Shown here piece after piece: positions 1 through 8,388 of a stretch of 64,000 bases of DNA (position 1 is its first letter; the number at the start of each line of letters is the position of its first letter). This stretch comes from Cylindrospermum sp. FACHB-282 (GTDB taxonomy: Bacteria; Cyanobacteriota; Cyanobacteriia; Cyanobacteriales; Nostocaceae), in NCBI RefSeq assembly GCF_014697195.1, contig NZ_JACJRJ010000002.1, positions 124,001 to 188,000 on the forward strand, given 5' to 3'. The notes beneath the pieces were generated by a model. The model did not search any database, was not told where the DNA came from, and worked only from the letters and a program-made list of their open reading frames with translations. Both the position numbers and the translations under genes were made by a program.

Positions 1-426
1 GATTTTGCTTAAGGCGGTGGCTGCATAAGCTGCTATCGGTTCCTTTCCTTGTCCCCCCATGACTAGTGGTGTTTCTGAAGAGTCGGATACAGATACGGTG
101 ACGAGTTGCAGCAAATCGATTAATGATTGCACGTTATAGCCACCTACCATTGTCCCCAGTAATTCTACTGCTTCTATGGGTGAAACTAGGGGACTGGTAA
201 CTTCTCCTTTAGCAATGGCGGTAAGAAACCCAGCTTTAACGTAAGCTGCTGCATCTACACCGGGGGGAATGCGATCGCGCAATAAATGTAATAATATCTT
301 TTCTTCACCCTTCGGTGGATTTTTCAGCAATTCGCATAATTGCGATGTTTGCTTTGCATCTAGCGGTAAAGGGGGAATTCCCAGTGATGCCCTTTCGGCG
401 ACGTGTTGACGGTATGATTCCAGCAT
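1..426 (-). CDS. acnB: Aconitate hydratase B, N-terminal part (gene runs off the window)
   Basis: The reverse strand encodes 142 residues from an ATG at 424-426 to the window edge. They match the N-terminus of bifunctional aconitase/2-methylisocitrate dehydratase AcnB: MLESYRQHVAER, then LKNPPKGEE, RIPPGVDAAAYVKAGFL and LLGTMVGGYN, the HEAT-like domain 1 pattern of the E. coli enzyme. AcnB interconverts citrate and isocitrate in the cytoplasm using a [4Fe-4S] cluster; its cluster cysteines lie outside this window. The spacer between the GGYN motif and the AATALSKI segment looks slightly different from E. coli. The gene is divergent from the ferredoxin gene. Identification is from family knowledge of the N-terminus only. 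Confidence 0.93.
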   Translation of the reverse strand, partial: MLESYRQHVAERASLGIPPLPLDAKQTSQLCELLKNPPKGEEKILLHLLRDRIPPGVDAAAYVKAGFLTAIAKGEVTSPLVSPIEAVELLGTMVGGYNVQSLIDLLQLVTVSVSDSSETPLVMGGQGKEPIAAYAATALSKI

Positions 427-698
427 TCTACACTCCAAGATATTTAGCCAAACACTCGTTAAGTATTTATAATCACTTTCCCAGTTTTAGGAAAATTCAA
501 CCTCATCAGTCTTTGCAGGGAGAATTAACAGGAAGTGAGCCTCCTTACTTTATTTTTTTGTCTGGCCAGGACTTATAATTATCACTGTATAGCGACTTTT
601 GTCGATAAAGCTATTTGAAAATAATTCCTTTGTTTGTTCTGTACCTATTTATCAGATAAAATAATTTACTTGTTCGTTGTCACCTGCTACTTTTGTAT

Positions 699-1019
699 AT
701 GTCCAAAACTTACACCGTAGAAATTAACCACCAAGGCACAATTCATACTTTGCAAGTGCCCGAAAACGAAACTATTTTATCAGTTGCTCAATCTTCTGGT
801 TTGGACTTACCTACTTCTTGCGGTGCTGGTGTTTGCACAACTTGCGCCGGTCAACTTAGCGAGGGAACTGTAGATCAAACTGATGGCATGGGTGTTAGTC
901 CAGATTTACAAAAACAAGGCTATGTATTGCTTTGTATCGCCAAACCCCTTTCTGATTTGAAACTAGAGACAGAAAAGGAAGATATCCTTTATGATTTGCA
1001 ATTTGGTAAAGGCAAATAA
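699..1019 (+). CDS. Plant-type [2Fe-2S] ferredoxin
   Basis: The protein is 106 aa and soluble, with the ferredoxin cluster motif C41-x4-C46-x2-C49 followed by C79 (CGAGVCTTC ... LLC). This predicts a one-electron carrier that accepts electrons from photosystem I or FNR-type partners. An in-frame TTG lies at 693, but the ATG at 699 gives the standard ferredoxin N-terminus (MSKTYTVEI), so I use 699. It is a few residues longer at the C-terminus (LYDLQFGKGK) than PetF, which suggests one of the ferredoxin paralogues rather than the main photosynthetic form. It is divergent from acnB and appears to be transcribed alone. Confidence 0.93.
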   Translation: MSKTYTVEINHQGTIHTLQVPENETILSVAQSSGLDLPTSCGAGVCTTCAGQLSEGTVDQTDGMGVSPDLQKQGYVLLCIAKPLSDLKLETEKEDILYDLQFGKGK

Positions 1020-1023
1020 CCTG

Positions 1024-1146
1024 AGATCAGGATTAGAGGATTAGAGGATTAACAGGATTAATTTGAGAATGATTAATCTTAATCATCATCCTTATTTGTT
1101 TGAGAATGATTAAGATTAATCCTTATCATCCTTTAATCCTGATTTG
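1024..1146. repeat. Imperfect inverted/direct repeat cluster downstream of ferredoxin
   Basis: The spacer carries ATCAGGATTAGAGGAT near its left end and the near-complement ATCCTTTAATCCTGAT near its right end. Between them are two direct copies of GAGAATGATTAA-type sequence. The arrangement can fold into a long imperfect hairpin downstream of the ferredoxin stop and may act as its terminator. It is followed near 1213-1245 by a CTCTGCGTCCTCTGCCTCCT tract, a low-complexity motif common between genes in Nostoc relatives. Confidence 0.5.
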
Positions 1147-1314
1147 TGATTGGTAATGGGCAAAAAAGATTAGATTAAATACTCATTACCAAGCCTCATA
1201 AATTACATATTTCTCTGCGTCCTCTGCCTCCTCTGCGGTTCGTTTAACGAAATATTCCCAAACCTAAGCAGATAGCTGTATTCTAGAAATTACAAAACAA
1301 CAGAATTTACCCCT

Positions 1315-1497
1315 ATGACCACCCATTTCATTACCGCAGAAATCGACCTTCAAGAAACCCCCACAGAGTTACAAACAGCAATTGAGGCAGAGTTGAAAAA
1401 ACAGGGTGAACCTCTACGTTGGGCAATTACCTCTATAGATGAAGAACAGCAAAAGGCTACTGTGGAAGCTGTTGTGACTACAGCCAGTGCTGATTAA
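1315..1497 (+). CDS. Conserved small hypothetical protein (60 aa)
   Basis: This is a 60-aa acidic soluble protein starting MTTHFITAEIDL and ending VVTTASAD. The predicted pattern is beta-helix-beta-beta: a strand, an amphipathic helix (TELQTAIEAELKKQG), then LRWAITSID and ATVEAVVTT strands. There is no signal peptide, membrane segment or cysteine. It lies 48 bp upstream of the DUF3326 gene on the same strand and may be co-transcribed with it. I recognise it only as the kind of small protein conserved in cyanobacteria; no function can be assigned from the sequence. Confidence 0.7.
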   Translation: MTTHFITAEIDLQETPTELQTAIEAELKKQGEPLRWAITSIDEEQQKATVEAVVTTASAD

Positions 1498-1545
1498 TGA
1501 ATGTTGAGTGCTGGGTAATTATCAGTACTCACAACTAACAACTTG

Positions 1546-2604
1546 ATGATGCAACGTCCTTACACTGCTATTTTAATTGTTCCTACTGGCATTGGAGCAG
1601 CGATTGGGGGTTATGCTGGAGATGCATTACCAGTTGCTAAAGTTCTAGCACAAGTTTGCGATCGCCTCATCACTCACCCCAATGTCCTCAACGGTGCTAG
1701 TCTGTACTGGAACCTCCCCAACACTTTCTACGTTGAAGGTTATGGACTTGACAAATTTGCCGCTGGATGCTGGGGTTTGCGTCCCGTTCACAGCAACCGA
1801 GTAGGTTTGCTTTTAGACCAAGGCATTGAGCCAGAGTTAAGGCTGCGGCACCTGCAAGCCGCAGATGCAGCTAGAGCCACCTTAGGATTAACTGTTACAG
1901 ATCATGTCATCACTGACGCACCATTAAACGTTGAATTGCGTATTTCCCCATCAGGAGCCAGTTGGGGGACAATTGGCAACCCAGACAGCTTATTACGGGC
2001 GGCTGAGAAATTGATTAAGATGGGAGCAGAGGCGATCGCCATTGTTGCTCGTTTTCCTGATCATATTGATCAACAGGCAGAACAAAACTACCGCCATGGG
2101 AAAGGTGTAGATCCCTTAGCAGGTGCAGAAGCAGTAATTAGCCATTTAGTAGTGCGAACCTTTCAAATACCTTGCGCCCATTCTCCAGCCCTAGCCACTG
2201 CACCCCCAGATCCTGATTTATCTCCCCGTTCCGCCGCCGAAGAATTGGGCTATACTTTCTTACCAAGCGTCTTAGTAGGCTTGAGTCGCGCCCCACAATT
2301 TATTGTAGGGAGGGAATTAATTGATTCTTTACAAGAAGATATCTGGGCAAATCAAGTTGATGCCATCATCATACCCGCAACAGCTTGTGGCAGTGGTGCC
2401 TTGCTGAGTTTAAGCCAAAGGCAATGCCAAATAATTACAGTGGCAGAAAATAAAACACTCATTCAAGTTTCTGCCCCAGCATTGGGGATCAAATCTATAG
2501 AGGTAAACTCATATTTAGAAGCAGTAGGGATATTGGTGGCACACAAAGCAGGCATCAATCCATCTGCCATTAGTCCCTTTATTCAACTTCAAGGTTCAAA
2601 ATGA
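1546..2604 (+). CDS. DUF3326 domain-containing protein
   Basis: A protein of about 352 aa that matches the cyanobacterial/plant DUF3326 family along its length. It opens with YTAILIVPTGIGAAIGGYAG and has glycine-rich turns such as SGASWGTIGNP and the segment IIIPATACGSGALLSLS, which suggest a nucleotide- or substrate-binding fold. No catalytic motif of a known enzyme class is visible. The start could be the ATG at 1546 or 1549; an in-frame TTG at 1543 is less likely. It lies between a 60-aa gene and a CPBP membrane protein gene, all on the plus strand with short gaps, so an operon is plausible. The biochemical function is unknown. Confidence 0.85.
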   Translation: MMQRPYTAILIVPTGIGAAIGGYAGDALPVAKVLAQVCDRLITHPNVLNGASLYWNLPNTFYVEGYGLDKFAAGCWGLRPVHSNRVGLLLDQGIEPELRLRHLQAADAARATLGLTVTDHVITDAPLNVELRISPSGASWGTIGNPDSLLRAAEKLIKMGAEAIAIVARFPDHIDQQAEQNYRHGKGVDPLAGAEAVISHLVVRTFQIPCAHSPALATAPPDPDLSPRSAAEELGYTFLPSVLVGLSRAPQFIVGRELIDSLQEDIWANQVDAIIIPATACGSGALLSLSQRQCQIITVAENKTLIQVSAPALGIKSIEVNSYLEAVGILVAHKAGINPSAISPFIQLQGSK

Positions 2605-2656
2605 AGAATCCTAATTTTGAATTTTGAATTTTTTTATCCCCTATCCCTAAACTCCT

Positions 2657-3238
2657 GTGGTTGAACAACAAAAGCAAGAGCCAGAAATTCCCTACCTGAC
2701 ACGTACCCAAGTACTTGTGGCGATGGGAGTGACTGCAATCATTTTGTGGATAGTCGCCAAGCTGTGGTTAAACTTTGGCGACTTTTCCCTCTTTTCCTGG
2801 CGCTGGAAAGCAAAAGATTTACTCTTGGGGGTGGGATTGGGTTTATTTATCACCGCCTTGAGTGGTTTAGCTTATCGCTTTTCCTTTCCCTACCGTAAAA
2901 GTGCAGATTATTACCTAGAAGTAGTCCTCAGTCCTTTAGCAATGCCCGACTTAATTTGGCTAGGGTTGCTACCGGGGTTGAGTGAAGAATTATTATTTCG
3001 GGGTGTAATGCTGCCAGCTTTAGGTATGGATCATGTAGCTGTGATCGTATCAAGTCTTTGCTTTGGCATCTTGCATCTCAGCGGTTCCGAACAATGGCCT
3101 TATGTGATTTGGGCAACTATCATTGGCATGATTCTGGGTTACAGCGCCCTATTAAGCGGCAATTTATTAGTTCCTATTGTCGCTCACATACTGACGAACT
3201 TAATTTCTAGCTATTTTTGGAAAATGCAACGGGGATAA
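2657..3238 (+). CDS. CPBP (CAAX/Abi-type) intramembrane metalloprotease family protein
   Basis: A 193-aa membrane protein with a GTG start. Helices are visible at about residues 18-38, 55-72, 90-112, 125-145 and 150-185. The family signature EExxxR is present as SEELLFRGV after helix 3, with a later conserved histidine in CFGILHLSG and another in VPIVAHILTNL, the zinc-ligating pattern of CPBP glutamic-type proteases. Cyanobacterial members are thylakoid or plasma membrane proteins of mostly unknown substrate. It follows DUF3326 by 52 bp and ends before a strong hairpin, so it probably closes that operon. Confidence 0.87.
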   Translation: MVEQQKQEPEIPYLTRTQVLVAMGVTAIILWIVAKLWLNFGDFSLFSWRWKAKDLLLGVGLGLFITALSGLAYRFSFPYRKSADYYLEVVLSPLAMPDLIWLGLLPGLSEELLFRGVMLPALGMDHVAVIVSSLCFGILHLSGSEQWPYVIWATIIGMILGYSALLSGNLLVPIVAHILTNLISSYFWKMQRG

Positions 3239-3297
3239 AAAAATAACTATAAAAAAATCGTAACGGATTTGCGGATTTTACTGAAGTTATTGTAGAA

Positions 3298-3326
3298 ACC
3301 CACCCCTCAACTAACTAGGGGTGGGT
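3298..3326. terminator. Bidirectional hairpin between convergent genes
   Basis: A perfect 10-bp stem ACCCACCCCT / AGGGGTGGGT encloses a 9-nt loop, between the CPBP gene (+) and the ParR-like gene (-). There is no strong T-run on either side, so termination strength is uncertain. Position and symmetry fit a shared terminator. Confidence 0.55.
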
Positions 3327-3339
3327 AATTCCTTGGTTC

Positions 3340-3831
3340 TTAAAAATCATCAAGAAACTGACTAAGGCGACTGATTACAGGGTCAACCTCTTGAGGAGGT
3401 GGAGCAGGAATATAGACAGGATTATTGACTACTTCTAGCGCTGGTGCTGATGGGTTCGGAGAATGAATAAGCGATCGCTCATTCAGCATGATAGCCAGTT
3501 GTGCCACTTGTTGAGTAAGTTGCAACAGCTGGCTTTCCATTACTTCCAAACGATTAGATTCCTTAGCAAAAAAACGTTCCTCAAGTCCAGCCAATTGACG
3601 TTGCAGCTCACCGATTTGTTGTTCAATCGAAGAGATTGCTGCTGTATTCAGACTAGGTCGTACAGATCCCGGTACACATAAAGCTTGCCACAAGGACTCT
3701 TTACAGAGGTCGCTGAAAGTCTTATCAGGCTGTGTCTCCAAATGGCTTTCCACTTGGGCCAACAAGCTTTCATCAGCAATCTCTGGATTGAAAGTAACGG
3801 ATTTAACTACCTTTTTTGACCATTGGAACAT
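3340..3831 (-). CDS. ParR-like partner (CorR-type) of actin-like ParM homolog
   Basis: A 163-aa protein in three parts. Residues 1-50 start with an amphipathic stretch (MFQWSKKVVKSV) followed by a ribbon-helix-helix-like segment (TFNPEIADESLLAQVESHL). Residues about 65-115 are heptad-rich and probably a coiled coil. A proline-rich linker (YIPAPPPQ) leads to a short terminal peptide, DPVISRLSQFLDDF, like the C-terminal peptide with which ParR proteins bind ParM filaments. It follows the ParM-like gene by 8 bp, the classical parMR order. Chromosomal ParMR homologues of multicellular cyanobacteria have been described as a cortical cytoskeleton (CorMR); I recall this from the literature and cannot confirm orthology here. 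Confidence 0.7.
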   Translation of the reverse strand: MFQWSKKVVKSVTFNPEIADESLLAQVESHLETQPDKTFSDLCKESLWQALCVPGSVRPSLNTAAISSIEQQIGELQRQLAGLEERFFAKESNRLEVMESQLLQLTQQVAQLAIMLNERSLIHSPNPSAPALEVVNNPVYIPAPPPQEVDPVISRLSQFLDDF

Positions 3832-3839
3832 CAGTTTTA

Positions 3840-4985
3840 TTACCTAGCAGCCCGAACAGCGGATAATTGCGCCTCTCCATAAATATACTGCCCCAAAGCA
3901 TTAGCCTGCCGCGATGGTGCAGCCAAATAAGCATTGATCTTGGCTTCCTTCAGTAGGCGTTGAACATCTTCCCAGAAGAACTCACCACCCCCGCCAGTAA
4001 GAATTACATCAGTGACGCGCTCTGGTAACCAGGCTAACACACGGCTACAAATATCACGAGAAAACATTTCAATGAGATTAGGAAGAAAATCGTCTAAATT
4101 AGCGGGCTTGCTAGCGCCTTTGGGACGGTAAAAACGTTCGCCTTTAGGTTTGTTGACAGCAGAAATCAGCGCTAGAGATTGACTATCGGCTCCCTCAATT
4201 TCAGCGGCTACCATTTCATAAAATTTGTTCATCCCGAATTCCTCACTCTTAGAAGCTCCTCGGGCAAAACGGAAGTTATCCACCATCAAAAAATCAATGG
4301 TTTGATGGCCAATATCGACAATTGCCACCGATATTTTCGTAAAATCGGGAACTGTAGCTCCCTTATTAGGTTGAGCTTCAGACCATAGAAGACTGCCGTA
4401 GCCTTCTGGCATTACCCAAACCTTAGTGATGTTCAAGGACAAAGATTCGCCTCGGAAATTCAACACATGGGGCCCAGTTACCAAGCTGGTCAACTGTGCT
4501 TTTTCTTTTTCAAATTGCTCTAAAGAAAGGAAAGGCAATCCCAGTACAACAGAGATTTCGTCTTTGAGTTTGAAGTAACCAGCACTTGCCAAAACCTTTA
4601 CCAGTGCATCCTCTACCTTAGATTGGCCGACTCCTAAATTCGCGCCAAAGTCAGCTGCCAACTGACCAACAGCGTAGCCACTACCTTGGTACTCCAGCCA
4701 CAGATCCATTAAAGGGTCAGTAGCGCGGGATTCAAAAACGCCCCCACGAACCTGTTCTATAGACATTTGCTTGACGTTAGCAGGTACAAACGCTACGTTG
4801 TTCGGTTCACGGCTGACACAGGTCTTTGTGGAAGTTCGGCCTAAATCAACACTGAGAATGATTTTCCCGCTGGGAACGTTGTTTGGCTTGTTAACCGCAG
4901 TATTCATGGGGGTGGAAGCCGACACTCTATTCATTGGTATAGATGCGGCATTCATGGGGGTTGCAGCGGTAGGTTGGTCTGTCAT
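3840..4985 (-). CDS. parM: Actin-like ATPase, ParM/StbA family (CorM-type)
   Basis: A 381-aa actin-fold protein. After a low-complexity N-terminal tail with three PMN repeats (residues 10-30), phosphate loop 1 is seen as SVDLGRTSTKT, phosphate loop 2 as VAIVDIGHQTIDF, and the adenosine motif as VILTGGGGEFF. ParM homologues polymerise with ATP and are capped or nucleated by ParR. No plasmid genes (rep, relaxase) lie nearby, so a chromosomal role is likely. In filamentous cyanobacteria such a pair is reported to form a cell-cortex cytoskeleton rather than to segregate DNA. The ATG at 4983-4985 is well placed, and the ParR-like gene follows within the same operon. The PMN-repeat tail is unusual for ParM. 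Confidence 0.82.
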   Translation of the reverse strand: MTDQPTAATPMNAASIPMNRVSASTPMNTAVNKPNNVPSGKIILSVDLGRTSTKTCVSREPNNVAFVPANVKQMSIEQVRGGVFESRATDPLMDLWLEYQGSGYAVGQLAADFGANLGVGQSKVEDALVKVLASAGYFKLKDEISVVLGLPFLSLEQFEKEKAQLTSLVTGPHVLNFRGESLSLNITKVWVMPEGYGSLLWSEAQPNKGATVPDFTKISVAIVDIGHQTIDFLMVDNFRFARGASKSEEFGMNKFYEMVAAEIEGADSQSLALISAVNKPKGERFYRPKGASKPANLDDFLPNLIEMFSRDICSRVLAWLPERVTDVILTGGGGEFFWEDVQRLLKEAKINAYLAAPSRQANALGQYIYGEAQLSAVRAAR

Positions 4986-5284
4986 GAAAGCTCCTAGTGT
5001 TAACTTAACTGTAAAAAGTTATCATGCTCATCTTACAAAAATGCAAGCTACGAGAAATTATAGGTTGCGTCAAGTGTAGCTAGAAATACGCCAAAATTTA
5101 CTTGAGGCGATACTTTCTCTACGAGACGCTGTGGGTTGGCCTAGCCTGTCTGCAGGACTTATGGTAGGCTTTCCTCGGCCACACTGTTCGCGATCGCCAA
5201 CGGGCATTTCGCATTATTTTGGCATAGTGTAGGCGAATATTTCACAGATGTAACCCCTGATATCCCATCAAAAGCGACGGTATT

Positions 5285-5899
5285 TCATCTCCTATTGCCT
5301 TGGCGCTGGCGCTTGAGTACCCAAACAACAAATACCAGAACTATGCTCCCCAAAACAACTTTGGATACAACAGTAATGTACTTATCTACAAGTGAATACT
5401 GACTTCCCAACAAATATCCTGAGAATGTTAATAAACCCACCCAAGCCGCACTACCCAGGGTTGTGTAAAACAAGAACGGTAGCAAGGGCATATTGCTAAT
5501 GCCCGCCGGAACAGAAATTAAGGTGCGGACTCCCGGCACAAGGCGACCAATTAACACAGCTTTGTTACCTTGAGAGTCAAACCAGTGTTTGGCCTTAGTG
5601 ATATCTTTACTGGATACAGTCAGCCACTTGCCATACTTGTCAGCCAAAGTTTTCAAGCGCTGTTCTCCCAAAAACTTACCAGGATAGTACCAGACAAGTG
5701 CACCCACTACAGAACCCAAAAGTCCGGCAAAAAATACACCAATGATATTGAGATTGTTTGGTGTTGCCCTAGCTGTGAATCCTGCTAGTGGCATAATCAA
5801 TTCTGAAGGGATGGGGGGAAAGAGGTTTTCCAAGAACATCAGCAGAGCAATTCCCCAATAGCCTAGGGAGTTGATTGTATTAGTTATCCACTCAAGCAT
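5285..5899 (-). CDS. DedA/VTT family integral membrane protein
   Basis: A 204-aa protein with the DedA (SNARE-associated/VTT) pattern: FLENLFPPIPSELIMPLAG near the N-terminus, the GSVVGALVWYYPGKFLG segment, and the conserved arginine region GRLVPGVRTLISVPAG. It has four to five membrane segments and a basic C-terminus. Members act in lipid-carrier (undecaprenyl phosphate or phospholipid) translocation and membrane homeostasis. It is monocistronic as far as I can see, with 299 bp of repeat-containing spacer before the ParM operon. Substrate specificity cannot be read from the sequence. Confidence 0.9.
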   Translation of the reverse strand: MLEWITNTINSLGYWGIALLMFLENLFPPIPSELIMPLAGFTARATPNNLNIIGVFFAGLLGSVVGALVWYYPGKFLGEQRLKTLADKYGKWLTVSSKDITKAKHWFDSQGNKAVLIGRLVPGVRTLISVPAGISNMPLLPFLFYTTLGSAAWVGLLTFSGYLLGSQYSLVDKYITVVSKVVLGSIVLVFVVWVLKRQRQGNRR

Positions 5900-6086
5900 T
5901 GATTCTATTTTGGATTTTGAATTATTAGACTTTAAATTTTAGACTTGGGATTGGGAATAATGACGTTTTTTCTTTCCAGTGCCCATTACCCTTAATCCCC
6001 AGTGGGGGCCGAATTCTCCAGACCCATCTTTAGTCAAAAGTTAAAAGGCAAAAGAATTTTCAACTTTTGCCTGATTGGGTTCTTTT

Positions 6087-7169
6087 CTAGACCGTTGGGG
6101 ATAATGATTGCATTCTCTGTTCTGATTGCCAGTCTAGTGGATTCCAAACTCGATCTTCCAGCGCCATCTGCTCAATTAAACTTGCCAATCTGAGAGCTTT
6201 AAGAGCTTGTTCACCACCAACTGAAGGTTGATTACCACCGTGTACGCAGTTAACAAAATGTTCTAACTCTGCGCTCAGGGGTTGAATGTTACTGGTATAG
6301 ACTTTCTCAATTAAACCATCTTGCCTGTAAAGCACTTGCCGATGGTCTGTGATAGGGTTGGCAGCCGTTTGCCGATGAATTAAAATTTCATTTTTGAGGA
6401 AATCTGCCTCAGTAAATGAGTTTTTACAATGGGCAACAATGCGGCGAATTTTGCGGTGAGTCACTTTGCTGGCCGTCAAAGTAGCCACAATGCCATTGGC
6501 AAAGCCTAAAGTGGCAGTCACGTAATCTAAATAACCAGAGTCTAGGGAACGAGTACCGCTAGCGGTCAACTTCACCACTGGGGAGGCGGCTAATTCTATA
6601 AGTAGGTCAATATCGTGGATCATTAAATCTAGCACCACCGAGACATCATTCGCGCGAGCCGAATAAGGACTCATACGGTGAGCTTCTAGGGCCAGTACTT
6701 CCTCCGTTTTCAGCACTTGGCTTAGTTCCCTAAATGCCGGATTGAAGCGCTCAATGTGGCCTACTTGCAGAATACATTGAGACTCAGCTGCCGCATTTAC
6801 TAAAGATTCTGCCTCAGAAATACTGGCCGCAATCGGTTTTTCAATCAAAACATGAATTCCGGCTAAAAGGCAGTTAATCCCCACTGCATAATGCAGCCGG
6901 GTGGGTACAGCAATACAAACTGCTTCTACATGGGGTAGTAGGTCGCAGTAATCTTCAAAAAAACGTACTTTATATTTGCTGGCGGTTTCCAACCCACACT
7001 CAACGTTAATATCTGAAACGCCTACCAGTTCAACATCTTTCATTGAACTCAGTACGCGGGCATGATGTTGCCCCATGTTCCCCACTCCAATCACGCCTAT
7101 GCGGATTGGTCGTGGCTGGTTACGCTGTGTATATGAATTTGGTTCTGCCACTGACATGCTATCTTGCAC
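6087..7169 (-). CDS. Gfo/Idh/MocA family NAD(P)-dependent oxidoreductase
   Basis: A 360-aa enzyme with an N-terminal Rossmann fold (IGVIGVGNMGQHHARVL) and the family EKP motif in LIEKPIAASISEAESLV, followed by the C-terminal alpha/beta domain with GHIERFNPAF and LDLMIHDIDLL. These enzymes oxidise or reduce sugars, often nucleotide sugars used for cell-surface polysaccharides. I chose the GTG at 7167-7169 because GAGGAG lies six bases upstream; an ATG at 7155-7157 and a TTG at 7188-7190 are alternatives. It is divergent from queC. The exact substrate is not recognisable. Confidence 0.88.
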   Translation of the reverse strand: MQDSMSVAEPNSYTQRNQPRPIRIGVIGVGNMGQHHARVLSSMKDVELVGVSDINVECGLETASKYKVRFFEDYCDLLPHVEAVCIAVPTRLHYAVGINCLLAGIHVLIEKPIAASISEAESLVNAAAESQCILQVGHIERFNPAFRELSQVLKTEEVLALEAHRMSPYSARANDVSVVLDLMIHDIDLLIELAASPVVKLTASGTRSLDSGYLDYVTATLGFANGIVATLTASKVTHRKIRRIVAHCKNSFTEADFLKNEILIHRQTAANPITDHRQVLYRQDGLIEKVYTSNIQPLSAELEHFVNCVHGGNQPSVGGEQALKALRLASLIEQMALEDRVWNPLDWQSEQRMQSLSPTV

Positions 7170-7683
7170 TATTATCTCCTCAACCACCAAATTTAGAGAC
7201 GCTACGGTCGTTGGACTTTATACTTAAATGCCAAATGCGATCCGTCTAAAACCATCCAGATGGTAACATAGTGGTTCTATTTATGAAGAATTTCAAAGTT
7301 TGTAATCAGTTCCCGTAATCGGGCTGTCCTTTGGATCAAAACTTCTAAATTGAGCTATTTTTTGCTCACCGGACACAAAACCATTTGTTCTTTTATTGAC
7401 ACTAAAAACTCCGTAAGGACTAAGTGAAAATTCCCAGATAGCAGTTAGGCAATTAATTACTGGGATCAATAACCGATTGTCCCCATTGAAAATTGATCAC
7501 TATTTTTGTCGAAAAAGCACAAAAAATTGAACAGCTAACACGGAGAGTATGATCTTCAACCAGATTTTCTGAGGAATTTCCGTCCCTTGGGAAAAACCTG
7601 ACTAATTTTTGGATAACTTTAATGAAATCCGATAGTTAAATAATTTTTCCACAATTTAGGTTTCGACCTTACCACGAGGTTTT
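7170..7683. other. Divergent intergenic region with no gene recognised
   Basis: About 510 bp separate the oxidoreductase (-) from queC (+). I found no ORF of convincing composition, no tRNA and no preQ1-type aptamer. It should hold the promoters of both genes; queC has a GAGG ribosome binding site immediately before its ATG. Confidence 0.5.
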
Positions 7684-8358
7684 ATGAAAGGTGTAATTCT
7701 ATTGTCTGGGGGATTAGACTCTTCCACAGTTCTATATCAAGCGAAGGCAGATGGTTGTGAGTGTCATACCATTTCCTTTGATTATCAACAGCGGCACAGG
7801 CGAGAGTTACAGTCAGCCCTCCTTGTCGCTCAAGCCACTGGAGTGGTAAAACATCAGGTGGTTAACTTTAACTTACGGCAATGGGGTGGTTCAGCACTTA
7901 CAGACGATGCGATCGCCTTACCTCAAGAGCGTTCCTTAGATGAAATGTCTGAAAAAATTCCTGTCACCTATGTCCCGGCCCGCAATACTATTTTTTTAAG
8001 TTTTGCTCTGGGATACGCCGAAACCATCGCCGCTGAACGTGTCTATATCGGCGTCAACGCCCTAGATTACTCTGGATATCCTGATTGTCGTCCCGACTAT
8101 CTCCAGGCGATGCAGGAAGTCTTTCGCTTAGGAACCAAGCAAGGACGTGAGGGACAACCAATCAGCATTGTTGCACCCCTAATTAATTTGAAAAAAACTG
8201 AAATTATCCAACTTGGCAACCAATTAGGAGTTCCTTGGGAGCTAACTTGGTCTTGCTATGACGGTGGTGATATCCCTTGTGGCGTCTGTGATTCTTGCCG
8301 CTTGCGGCTAGCAGCTTTTGCCGAGTTGGGATTAAAAGACCCAGTTGGTAATCGGTAG
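7684..8358 (+). CDS. queC: 7-cyano-7-deazaguanine synthase QueC
   Basis: A 224-aa enzyme that converts 7-carboxy-7-deazaguanine to preQ0 with ATP and ammonia in queuosine biosynthesis. The ATP-pyrophosphatase P-loop SGGLDSST is at residues 8-15, the YVPARNTIFLS segment is intact, and the zinc site is formed by C191, C199, C202 and C205 (CYDGGDIPCGVCDSC). Length is normal for the family. GAGG precedes the ATG by five bases. It stands alone in a long upstream spacer and converges on the CBS-domain gene. Confidence 0.97.
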   Translation: MKGVILLSGGLDSSTVLYQAKADGCECHTISFDYQQRHRRELQSALLVAQATGVVKHQVVNFNLRQWGGSALTDDAIALPQERSLDEMSEKIPVTYVPARNTIFLSFALGYAETIAAERVYIGVNALDYSGYPDCRPDYLQAMQEVFRLGTKQGREGQPISIVAPLINLKKTEIIQLGNQLGVPWELTWSCYDGGDIPCGVCDSCRLRLAAFAELGLKDPVGNR

Positions 8359-8388
8359 TTGTTTTTACTAATGACCAATGACTAATGA

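Noticed and set aside
315..578. 87-codon plus-strand ORF at the left end
   Set aside because: Its first part is antisense to acnB and the rest is spacer; composition is not coding-like.
3340..4985. Integrated plasmid partition locus
   Set aside because: There are no replication, relaxase or iteron sequences nearby; surrounding genes are ordinary chromosomal ones.
7191..7683. preQ1 riboswitch upstream of queC
   Set aside because: I looked for the preQ1 aptamer pattern but found no matching hairpin and A-rich tail.
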